In this document: piece after piece, positions 57,206 through 64,000 of the stretch
Layout of the letters: every line of letters starts with the position of its first letter
How positions within the stretch are numbered: position 1 is the first letter of the stretch
NCBI RefSeq assembly: GCF_950100655.1
Contig: NZ_CATNLY010000053.1
Coordinates: 52,274 to 116,273 of the forward strand
Direction of reading: 5' to 3'
Source of the DNA: Pleomorphomonas sp. T1.2MG-36
GTDB taxonomy: Bacteria; Pseudomonadota; Alphaproteobacteria; Rhizobiales; Pleomorphomonadaceae
DNA: 64,000 bases
Notes under the pieces: model-generated
What the model saw: only the letters and a program-made list of their open reading frames with translations
Database searches by the model: none
Told to the model about the DNA's origin: nothing
Program-made: the position numbers and the translations under genes

Positions 57206-57360
57206 TCGGACGCTTTTCTGCCATACCACACTGGAATGGTAGGCCGCCGTCAACGATCTCGCAGCCGCCTGCCGATTGGTGCGCCGACATCGTCATGCCC
57301 CAAGGCGTGAACTCAGTGCCGGTGTTGCCGCTTGCGACCGCCGATGCAAAAGGACCCGCC

Positions 57361-57993
57361 ATGTTCGACACGTCCGCCCTTCTCGCCGTTCTCCGCCGCG
57401 CGCCGGTGGTTCCGGTGCTGATCATCGACCGCCTGGAAGACGCCGTGCCGCTCGGCACCGCGCTGGTCAAGGGCGGCCTGCCGGCGCTGGAAGTGACCCT
57501 GCGCACCCCGGCGGCGCTCGAAGCCATCCGGGCGATGAGCGCCATTCCCGGCGGCGTGGTCGGGGCCGGCACCGTGCTCGACCGAGCCCAGGCCGAGGCC
57601 GCCGTCGCGGCCGGCGCCAAGTTCCTGGTCAGCCCCGGCGCCACGCCCGATCTGCTCGACGCGGCGATCGAGCTCGATGTTCCGCTCTTGCCCGGTGTCG
57701 CCACGGCATCGGAAGCGATGGTGGCCCGCGACAAGGGCTACCGCATCGTCAAGTTCTTCCCGGCCGGTCCCGCCGGCGGACCGAAGTATCTGCAGGCGCT
57801 TGCCTCGCCGCTCGGCGAGATGGTGTTCTGCCCGACCGGCGGCGTCAGCCTCGACAACGCAGCCGACTATCTCAAGCTGAAGAACGTCGTCTGCGTCGGC
57901 GGTTCCTGGGTGGCGCCGGCCGATGCCGTCAAGGCCGGCGACTGGGCGCGCATCGAACAGCTGGCAAGGGAAGCCGCGGCGATCGCCGCCTGA
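57361..57993 (+). CDS. eda: 2-dehydro-3-deoxy-6-phosphogluconate aldolase Eda
   Basis: Aldolase of 210 residues, KDPG/KHG class I. The catalytic glutamate is in ALEVTLRTP, the Schiff-base lysine in GYRIVKFFPAG, and FCPTGGVS contributes the phosphate site. It completes the Entner-Doudoroff or a sugar-acid route; no edd or kdgK gene is nearby. The preceding LacI gene may control it. Confidence 0.95.
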   Translation: MFDTSALLAVLRRAPVVPVLIIDRLEDAVPLGTALVKGGLPALEVTLRTPAALEAIRAMSAIPGGVVGAGTVLDRAQAEAAVAAGAKFLVSPGATPDLLDAAIELDVPLLPGVATASEAMVARDKGYRIVKFFPAGPAGGPKYLQALASPLGEMVFCPTGGVSLDNAADYLKLKNVVCVGGSWVAPADAVKAGDWARIEQLAREAAAIAA

Positions 57994-58062
57994 GATCTGC
58001 GCGAAGTCAGAGAACCAACTGCCGCCGATCGGATCAAACCGGTCGGCGAAATCTTGTCCGGT

Positions 58063-60312
58063 TCAGGCGCGGACTTGCGTGGCAACCATGCTGACCAGGC
58101 CCGACGCCTCGATCTGCGCCGGCAGCATGGCGCGCGAGAACAGGTAGCCCTGGCCGAAATCGACGCCGAAATGCCGGAGCATGTCGCGCTGGGCCGAGGT
58201 CTCGACGCCCTCCGCGATCACCGGAATGCCGAGATCGTGGGCGAGCGCGGTGATGCCGCGCACGATGGAGCGGCTCTCGCGCTCCTCGGTCAGCGTCGCC
58301 ACGAAGGAGCGATCGATCTTCAGAAGGTCGACCGGAAAATCCTTGAGATGGCTCAACGACGCATAGCCGGTGCCGAAGTCGTCGAGCGCGATCTTGATGC
58401 CCTTGCCGGCCAGTTGCGACAGCGTCGTCTGCACCTCGTCGGCCACCTTGGACAGCAGCACGTTCTCGGTCACCTCGACCATCAGCGCCGCCGGCGGTAC
58501 GTCGAACTCGTCGAGCGCGGCGGTCAGGCAGTCGCAAAGGTCGCCGCGCCGGAACTGCGGCGTGGCGACGTTGATCGCCACGTGATCGAACACGACGCCA
58601 CGCGCGCGCCAGTCCGCCGCCTGCCGCACCGCCTCGCGGATGACGAGGTCGCCGATGGCAAGGCCCAACTGCGGATCGTCGAGAGCGATGCCGAAGAAGC
58701 CCGGGCTGGCGATGAAGCCATCCGGACGATGCCAGCGCAAGAGCGCCTCGAAGCCAGCCAGCACGCCGGTGCGGAGCGAGTACTTGGGCTGATAGTGAAG
58801 CCGCAGATCGCCCCTGTCGATCGCCTGACGAATGGCTCGCAGGATGGAATGGCGCAGCTCGATCGCCTCGCGCATCGCCCTGTCGAACAGCACGAAGCGG
58901 TTCCGCCCCTCGCCCTTGGCCTCGTAGAGCGCGATGTCGGCGTCCTTGAACAGCTGGTCGGCCGGCGTGCCCGACGGAGCGCGCGCGATGCCGACGGAAA
59001 TGGTCACCGGGATCGACTCGGCGTCATAGGCGATCGGCTCCTGCAGGCCGCGCATCATCTGTTCGCCAATGGCGACCAGCTCGCTTTCACCGCCGCAGTC
59101 CGGCATCATCAACGCGAACTCGTCGCCGCCGAGTCGGGCGACGATGCCGAGCTCGCCGACCGCTTCGCGCAGCCGCCGCCCTACCTCGGCCAGCAGCACG
59201 TCTCCGGCGTGGTGGCCGAGCGTGTCGTTGACCGACTTGAAATGGTCGACGTCGATCAGGTAGAGGCCGACGGTACGAGCCGGCGTCCGGAAAGCCAGGG
59301 CGCGGTCGAGCCGCTCCTGGAACACCGCGCGGTTGAGAAGCCCCGTCACCATGTCATGCGTGGCGATGAAGTTGACCTCTTCCTCGGTCGCCCGCTGTAA
59401 GGTCGTGTCCTGCACCGTGCCCAAGAGGCGGACGACCTTGCCGCGCTGGACTTCCGCCTCGCAGACGCAGCGCGCCCAGCGTCGCCGGCCCGACTGGGTA
59501 ATCAACGGAATCTCGGTCTCGAAGGACTCGCCGCGCGTCAGCACGCGAACGATCAGCCGCTTCACCTCGCCCGCGGCCTCTTCCTGGCAATAGCTCAGCA
59601 GCGCGGTCAGGTTCGGCGGCGCAGCCGTTTCGTCGAGCTCCAGCAGGCGATAGATTTCCGCCGACCAGATCATGCGGTCGGCGGCGACCTCGTATTCCCA
59701 ACCGCCGATGCGGGCGAGGCGGGCCGTCTGCTCGAGGAGACGCCGCTGCTTGCCGATTTCCCACTTCTGGGCGGCGATCTCGGCGTCCTTCTTGGCACGG
59801 GCGATCTGGTCGAGCTCGCGCTCGATGCGAATGCGGCGAAGATGCAGGCGGTCGATGATGGCGCGCGTCAGGCGCAGCAGGTTTTCGATGTCGGCGATCG
59901 ATATCTGGCGAGGTTCGTCGAACAATGCGACGACGGCGCCGATGCAAAGTCCCTTCTTGACTTCGATCGGCACCCCGACGGCGGCCCGCATGCCAGTCTC
60001 GCCCTGGACGAGTGGATGCTCGCGAAACAGCGGTTCTTGGGCGAGGTCCTCATAGACCACCGCTTCGCCGGCAATCACCGCCTGCTCGCTGACCGAGGTA
60101 GAGCGCGGCAACGAGACGACGTGTCGCCCGGCGGAAGCCTTGCACCACGAACGATCGGCATCCTGAAAGGTAATGACGGCGGCATCGGCGCCCAGCAGGC
60201 TGCGAACGAGATCGCAAAGGCCATCGAACTCGGGCTCTGGCGGCGTATCCAGAATGCGGTAGCGATAGAGCTCGCGCAGCCGCTTCTTCTCGATTGCGCC
60301 TGATCTGATCAT
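58063..60312 (-). CDS. GAF-PAS-GGDEF-EAL cyclic-di-GMP protein
   Basis: Protein of 749 residues. Domains: GAF-like (about 20-160), PAS with its C-terminal PAC segment (about 195-305), GGDEF (about 315-470; intact VARLGGDEFALM) and EAL (about 490-740; FEALLRWHRPDG, ALDDFGTGYASLSHL, and VEVTENVLL). Active-site residues of both halves are present, so it could both make and break cyclic di-GMP. The inhibitory RxxD site upstream of GGDEF is not evident. No membrane segment. Start at MIRSGAIEK (60312), the frame being open upstream. Confidence 0.93.
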   Translation of the reverse strand: MIRSGAIEKKRLRELYRYRILDTPPEPEFDGLCDLVRSLLGADAAVITFQDADRSWCKASAGRHVVSLPRSTSVSEQAVIAGEAVVYEDLAQEPLFREHPLVQGETGMRAAVGVPIEVKKGLCIGAVVALFDEPRQISIADIENLLRLTRAIIDRLHLRRIRIERELDQIARAKKDAEIAAQKWEIGKQRRLLEQTARLARIGGWEYEVAADRMIWSAEIYRLLELDETAAPPNLTALLSYCQEEAAGEVKRLIVRVLTRGESFETEIPLITQSGRRRWARCVCEAEVQRGKVVRLLGTVQDTTLQRATEEEVNFIATHDMVTGLLNRAVFQERLDRALAFRTPARTVGLYLIDVDHFKSVNDTLGHHAGDVLLAEVGRRLREAVGELGIVARLGGDEFALMMPDCGGESELVAIGEQMMRGLQEPIAYDAESIPVTISVGIARAPSGTPADQLFKDADIALYEAKGEGRNRFVLFDRAMREAIELRHSILRAIRQAIDRGDLRLHYQPKYSLRTGVLAGFEALLRWHRPDGFIASPGFFGIALDDPQLGLAIGDLVIREAVRQAADWRARGVVFDHVAINVATPQFRRGDLCDCLTAALDEFDVPPAALMVEVTENVLLSKVADEVQTTLSQLAGKGIKIALDDFGTGYASLSHLKDFPVDLLKIDRSFVATLTEERESRSIVRGITALAHDLGIPVIAEGVETSAQRDMLRHFGVDFGQGYLFSRAMLPAQIEASGLVSMVATQVRA

Positions 60313-60438
60313 CGCCCTCGTCACTCCCCGGCCCGACAGAATCGTCGCGACCGCCCCCGCAGGTGGCAGTTTGAGAGGTGATCGTTGCCAAAGCCTGAAT
60401 CGCACCGCACAAAAAGCGAGTCATCGACATAAAACGAC

Positions 60439-60460
60439 GGCCGCCGGAAAGCCGGCGGCC
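60439..60460 (-). terminator. Terminator downstream of bioY
   Basis: GGCCGCCGG (60439-60447) pairs with CCGGCGGCC (60452-60460), loop AAAG. On the minus strand it is followed by GTCGTTTTA. Confidence 0.8.
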
Positions 60461-60488
60461 GCCTGGAACTCTGCCGAAATGTGGCGTC

Positions 60489-61067
60489 TCAGAGCGCGGT
60501 GGGAAGCGACAGCCGCCCGACGCCGCGCGCGACCGCCACGGCCAGCACGATCTTGAGAACGTCGCCCAGGATGAACGGGACGAAGCCGTAGGTTACGGCG
60601 CTCTCGGCACCGATCAACCAGGCCAGGAAGGCAACGCCGAGCGTCATCAGCACCACTTCGCCGGCGACGGCCGCAGCGACTGTGCCCCAGATCCGACCGG
60701 CGGTACGCTCGGCGATCAGACCGGCGACGAAGGCGGCGCCGACGAAACCGACGAGGTAGCCGGTGGTCGCCGGCTTGACGAGGAGCGACACCAGCGCATC
60801 GCCGCCCGACAGCACCGGCAGGCCGACGGCCGCTTCGGCCAAGTAGGCGAGCACGGCGGCGGCGCCAAGACGGGAGCCGAACAGCAGGCCGACCAGCAGC
60901 ACGGCGAACGTCTGCATCGTCATCGGAACCGGGAAGAACGGCACCTCGATCTGCGACGCGGCGGCGATCAAGAGCGAGCCGAACACAACGGCCGTGACCT
61001 TGACGGCGCGGCTGGAGCTGGCAAGCGAACGGGTGAAGGCGGTGGACGGCTGATTCAGAGTGGTCAA
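60489..61067 (-). CDS. bioY: Biotin transporter BioY
   Basis: Substrate-capturing subunit of 192 residues for biotin uptake, six transmembrane helices. Family motifs: VPMTMQTFAVLLVGLLFG, YLAEAAVGLPVLSGG and GYLVGFVGAAFVAG. The TTG at 61067 has AAAGGA seven bases upstream and normal length; an ATG at 61115 would add 16 residues. Regulation is unclear: no BioR-type box is evident upstream. Confidence 0.92.
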   Translation of the reverse strand: MTTLNQPSTAFTRSLASSSRAVKVTAVVFGSLLIAAASQIEVPFFPVPMTMQTFAVLLVGLLFGSRLGAAAVLAYLAEAAVGLPVLSGGDALVSLLVKPATTGYLVGFVGAAFVAGLIAERTAGRIWGTVAAAVAGEVVLMTLGVAFLAWLIGAESAVTYGFVPFILGDVLKIVLAVAVARGVGRLSLPTAL

Positions 61068-61115
61068 GTCTCGGTCCTTTCCGGCGTGGCGACGCGGCCT
61101 TGTCGATGACGACAC

Positions 61116-61479
61116 TTCGGCCAGCGTTTCGCGGCAGCTTTCCCGCGGACAAAATCATCTACCCGAAGCGACGTCAAGATGACCGCGCCGCGATCCCTAC
61201 GAGATACTACGTAGTAGACACAAAGTCTCCACCGAAGGCTGCCGAGCAGGCCTGCATCGCCGGCAATCCCCCCGCGTGCTCGCCCACGGTTGTCCGTTGC
61301 GAGCGGCTCGCATAATCTCCATCGCTGAGTGGCGGGATGTTCCCGGCGCTTGGAGCCTTCGCTGGTCGGAAGGAAACCTTCGGCCGCCCTGCGAGCGCTG
61401 CGGATCCAGTGCTGAGACGGCCGCTCAACCGGGCCGAACACCCCGGTTGGCGGAACCTGTCGGCGAAACGGTTTGGTGC
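61116..61479. promoter_or_regulatory. Divergent region bioY / DUF454 with perfect palindrome
   Basis: No gene seen. It contains TACTACGTAGTA (61205-61216), a perfect 12-bp palindrome, with a further CTACG 5' of it. The palindrome lies about 140 bases from bioY and could be an operator. It does not match the known BioR box. Confidence 0.4.
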
Positions 61480-61833
61480 ATGCGTCAGGCCTATATGATC
61501 ATCGGCTGCCTGATGGTGGTCATCGGGGCGATCGGCGTCGCATTGCCGCTGTTGCCGACGACGCCGTTTCTGTTGATCGCCGTCGCCTGCTTCGCCCGCT
61601 CCTCGCCGCGCCTCGAAGCCTGGCTGCTGTCGCACCGGCGCTTCGGTCCGCTTCTCGCCGCTTGGCGCGAGCGCGGCGCCATACCACGCTCGGGCAAGCT
61701 CTTGTCGACGGCCGGCATGGCGCTTGGGTTCTATGCCTTCTACAAAGGGAGCCAGCCCGGCCCGCTGCTCATGGTGATCGTGGCGGCAGTATTCGTGTCG
61801 ATCGGGATCTACGTCTGGTCGCGCCCGGAGTGA
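61480..61833 (+). CDS. DUF454 (YbaN-like) membrane protein
   Basis: Protein of 117 residues with three to four hydrophobic segments and the DUF454 opening IGCLMVVIGAIGVALPLLPT, then PRLEAWLLSHRRFGP. Function unknown. The start may be this ATG or the next (61495). Isolated on the plus strand. Confidence 0.87.
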   Translation: MRQAYMIIGCLMVVIGAIGVALPLLPTTPFLLIAVACFARSSPRLEAWLLSHRRFGPLLAAWRERGAIPRSGKLLSTAGMALGFYAFYKGSQPGPLLMVIVAAVFVSIGIYVWSRPE

Positions 61834-62001
61834 GCGACGGGTAAGGCAGTGCGAGCAAGACAACAACAAATCTAGACCACGCGGACAACCGTCTGCGTGG
61901 CTTAAATTTTCGGAGGGATTCCTCGGTGGAGATTTGCAGGCAGATAGCAATCGGTGCAATCATTAGTCGTTGCTATACCCCGTCCAAAACTCGGTGCGAT
62001 T

Positions 62002-62736
62002 ATGCGCTCTGCCAGACTGCTTTTGCTCGTTACCTTGCTGTCGGCGTCTCAAGCTGCCCTTGCCGCTGACGGGGCTCCAGAGGAACTCATCGGACACTGG
62101 GGGAAAAACCCCAAGGAGTGCATGTCGTACCATAGAAAGTTCGATGGTCTCACCACAATCTCAAAGGAATACCTGACCTCTTGTGGCGGCTCTGCCTGCG
62201 AAGCAAGGATCGTATCCTACAAGCGAAAAGGGAAGTCCTACGTCCTTCATCTTGTCAGCCCCGGGACCCCGGAAGGCTGGGATTCGACTTACACCAAGGT
62301 GGATGAAGGCGTGTTCGAATCCGGCAAGGAGACTTTTGTCAGCTGCACAGTCAAAGACGCTATTGCGGGCATCGGTCGATACCCAGAAATGACTGGTGGC
62401 TCTACGGCCTCGCTCGAGGTCTTGTTTGGCGCTTACTACGCGCTCGCGGTGCCATCAGTTTGTCCGGCTTTCAAGGCGGACACGAAAGCGGCCAAGGCGC
62501 TAGCCGATGCCGGGGTCGTGCGTTGGTTGCAGTTTCTCGCCGAGATCGGGAGCCCCCGGCCTTCACCGGAGGCTGAGATGGCGAGTATTCGCAGAGATAC
62601 GAAAGCGCGAGCTGAGGGCGCTGTAATAGCGGACTCGAAGGAAATACCGGACTTCTGCGATCACGTGCTCGATGTCTTCGGCCTGGATGGCACGCTCTAT
62701 CCCAACTTGCTGCTGTATCCACGCAAGAAAGCCTAG
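62002..62736 (+). CDS. Secreted protein of unknown function
   Basis: Protein of 244 residues with a clean signal peptide (cleavage about ALA-A). The mature part holds six cysteines (PKECMSY, SCGGSACEAR, VSCTV, VCPAF, DFCDHV) that may form disulfides. No family recognised. Base composition is lower in GC than in neighbouring genes. It is followed, 45 bases on, by a second gene of similar composition. Position between DUF454 and the rRNA operon, and the composition, suggest acquired DNA. Confidence 0.75.
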   Translation: MRSARLLLLVTLLSASQAALAADGAPEELIGHWGKNPKECMSYHRKFDGLTTISKEYLTSCGGSACEARIVSYKRKGKSYVLHLVSPGTPEGWDSTYTKVDEGVFESGKETFVSCTVKDAIAGIGRYPEMTGGSTASLEVLFGAYYALAVPSVCPAFKADTKAAKALADAGVVRWLQFLAEIGSPRPSPEAEMASIRRDTKARAEGAVIADSKEIPDFCDHVLDVFGLDGTLYPNLLLYPRKKA

Positions 62737-62781
62737 AGACCTTCCCAAAGGGAGCGTTTGACGAGTTCCAAGGGGCACCAA

Positions 62782-63648
62782 ATGGGACTAAACACGATCT
62801 ATGGCGGATCAGGCTTCATGTTTAAAAACCTTGGTAAAAAGCGATCCGAGGTCAGGGCTCGCAGAAAGATCGAGCAATACGAACATGAGCACAGCAACGC
62901 GTGGCCTATGTCTGAGTCGCCCGCACCACTTCCTGTCGAATCTACGTTCGACGCATTCGTCCAAGATTTTGGCGGAAAGAAAATCGCAGACTTGATCGCG
63001 AACAAGTCACTAATGCCACTCAACGCAGACTACTTCTTTGAAAAGCACAACGTCATTGCGGAATTGAAGACGTTGGAAGGTATCTACTCGGGTCCAAGTG
63101 CGTTCAAGCAACTGGTACAAGCCTACATAGATTCTGGATGCACTGGCTCAGATGTTATGGGGCTAATTTGGCGCGAAGAGGATGTCCCAGAAATCGTCGC
63201 AACTCTCATACGCAAACGGATTCGTCGTTCCATAGAGCAGCGGATTAAGCAAGCTCGGAAGCAGCTCAGAAAGTCGAGATCAACTTTTGGAAGCGATGAC
63301 ACACGGTGTCTAATCCTTGTCGCGATGGATCAGCAGCCCTTGTTCGGCCACAAGACTATGCTGTTCAATTTGGCCAAGATCATGGGGGACAACTATGCCG
63401 ATGAACACACCGACTGTGTCGTGTACTTCAACCCCAATATGCCAACAAAAATCCGGCCAGATGGAATGGAGTTTTCTGGGTGGTATCCTTTCTATCGCGA
63501 TAACGAAGTAAATAGAGAGCTAAGTGAATTCGTGAACTTGCTTGGGAATAAGTGGTTACAATATTACGGCAAACGGACCGGGCAAATCAACCCCATCCTA
63601 ATGCTTGAGAATTTCGACGAAATGGTGGTGGTACTTGATGGCCAGTAG
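62782..63648 (+). CDS. Protein of unknown function beside the rRNA operon
   Basis: Soluble protein of 288 residues, no signal or helix bundle. A basic coiled segment (about 130-160, RKRIRRSIEQRIKQARKQ) separates an acidic/aromatic N-terminal half from a C-terminal part with DDTRCLILVAMDQQPLFGH and GWYPFYRDNEVNRELSE. No family recognised. RBS AAGGGG lies upstream of the ATG at 62782; a TTG at 62758 is an in-frame alternative. Base composition is lower than the genome norm. It may be an accessory gene, possibly defence-related, but nothing in the sequence demonstrates that. Confidence 0.7.
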   Translation: MGLNTIYGGSGFMFKNLGKKRSEVRARRKIEQYEHEHSNAWPMSESPAPLPVESTFDAFVQDFGGKKIADLIANKSLMPLNADYFFEKHNVIAELKTLEGIYSGPSAFKQLVQAYIDSGCTGSDVMGLIWREEDVPEIVATLIRKRIRRSIEQRIKQARKQLRKSRSTFGSDDTRCLILVAMDQQPLFGHKTMLFNLAKIMGDNYADEHTDCVVYFNPNMPTKIRPDGMEFSGWYPFYRDNEVNRELSEFVNLLGNKWLQYYGKRTGQINPILMLENFDEMVVVLDGQ

Positions 63649-63706
63649 GCTCACTGAGCGTTGAAGATATCCCAACTGCCGTATCGTTTCCTGTTGTTCA
63701 GATACG

Positions 63707-63742
63707 CCAAAGCCCTCTCGGTTTTCACCTTGAGGGCTTTGG
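63707..63742. terminator. Hairpin between orphan gene and rRNA operon
   Basis: CCAAAGCCCTC (63707-63717) pairs with GAGGGCTTTGG (63732-63742), 14-base loop. Shares the AAAGCCCTC arm with the terminator at 63773-63805. Confidence 0.6.
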
Positions 63743-63772
63743 TGTTGGCTTCTTCGTCATTTCCAAACGCAA

Positions 63773-63805
63773 AAGCCCTCCGGAGATTTCTCTCTCGGAG
63801 GGCTT
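63773..63805 (-). terminator. Terminator of the rRNA operon
   Basis: AAGCCCTCCG (63773-63782) pairs with CGGAGGGCTT (63796-63805), inner GAGA/TCTC. Reading the minus strand, the hairpin is followed by GGGCTTTTGCG. It lies about 84 bases beyond the 5S end. Confidence 0.75.
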
Positions 63806-63888
63806 ATGGTTGTTTGGGTTCGTTTGTGTGTGTGTTTTGTGAAGAGTTATGTTCGTGTGGTTTGTTGTTGTTTGTCTTGCACTTTGCA

Positions 63889-64000
63889 GGCCTGGCAGCG
63901 ACCTACTCTCCCGCGTCTTAAGACGGAGTACCATTGGCGCTGGGGAGTTTCACGGCCGAGTTCGGGATGGGATCGGGTGCATTTCTCCCCGCCATGACCA
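63889..64000 (-). rRNA. rrf: 5S ribosomal RNA (5' end beyond the window)
   Basis: Reading the minus strand: a 5S sequence ending TCTTAAGACGCGGGAGAGTA then GGTCGCTGCCAGGC, containing GGCCGTGAAACTCCCCAGCG. All but the first few bases of the 5S are present; it continues past position 64000. It is the 3' end of an rRNA operon whose 16S and 23S genes lie to the right. No tRNA follows the 5S, unlike many rhizobial operons with tRNA-fMet. Confidence 0.95.

Noticed and set aside
63649..63888. tRNA gene after the 5S rRNA
   Set aside because: I looked for a tRNA-fMet-like sequence between the 5S end and the orphan gene and saw only two hairpins and a G/T-rich stretch.

Overview
This window is a high-GC, gene-dense chromosomal segment from an alphaproteobacterium, most likely of the order Hyphomicrobiales (Rhizobiales). 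That placement is inferred from family content (TrcR/DUF1013, RcdA/DUF1465, DUF1192, two DUF465 proteins, homospermidine synthase, alphaproteobacterial RpoH), from gene order (tolQRAB-pal-cpoB-tilS-ftsH, DUF465-purE-purK next to rpsU, rpoH-rluD, DUF1192-rcdA-rpmE) and from a rhizobial-type intergenic repeat. No phage, integron, CRISPR array, intact insertion sequence or tRNA gene was seen.

Layout. 0.2-9.3 kb: the Tol-Pal envelope system, cpoB, tilS and ftsH, all on the plus strand. 9.3-10.8 kb: a degenerate, less GC-rich patch with a frameshifted YciI-like pseudogene and a small lipoprotein gene. 10.9-20.2 kb: a TPR lipoprotein, rpsU, a class II glutamine amidotransferase, purEK, two DUF465 proteins flanking a TauE/SafE permease and an OpgC-type acyltransferase, a secreted trypsin-like protease, and TrcR. 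20.3-27.0 kb: a quinone oxidoreductase, a GNAT enzyme, DUF1192, RcdA, rpmE, rpoH, rluD and sugE. 27.2-33.7 kb: a large one-helix membrane protein, purA, a DMT exporter, an outer-membrane barrel and the SPFH/NfeD pair. 34.7-41.0 kb: a GNAT enzyme, ornithine/lysine decarboxylase with a long leader, a LysR regulator, a DUF1007/NicO metal transport pair and a PuuD-like amidohydrolase. 41.3-48.9 kb: a TRAP transporter split around ddl, then hemH and homospermidine synthase. 48.9-61.8 kb: AraC, TrmO, a KamA-family radical SAM enzyme coupled to a WD40 protein, a COG0523 metallochaperone, MarR, DMT, LacI and eda, a GAF-PAS-GGDEF-EAL protein, bioY and DUF454. 62.0-63.6 kb: two unrecognised genes of lower GC, then the 5S end of an rRNA operon on the minus strand.

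How the genes work together. Tol-Pal/CpoB couple inner membrane, periplasm and outer membrane at division. TtaA-N7-TTAA-like sequences resembling CtrA boxes lie upstream of tolQ, pal and the outer-membrane barrel gene, in a window that also encodes the cell-cycle factors TrcR and RcdA. Ornithine decarboxylase and homospermidine synthase together form a route from ornithine through putrescine to homospermidine. The most interesting non-coding signals are a candidate regulatory leader on the decarboxylase gene, a hairpin with an ACGG loop followed by a Shine-Dalgarno-sequestering stem in front of sugE, and a multi-hairpin mosaic repeat present three times. I did not find a convincing new multi-gene system; the best candidates are these RNA and repeat elements and the orphan gene pair beside the rRNA operon. 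All functional names rest on reading the translated sequences, not on database searches.
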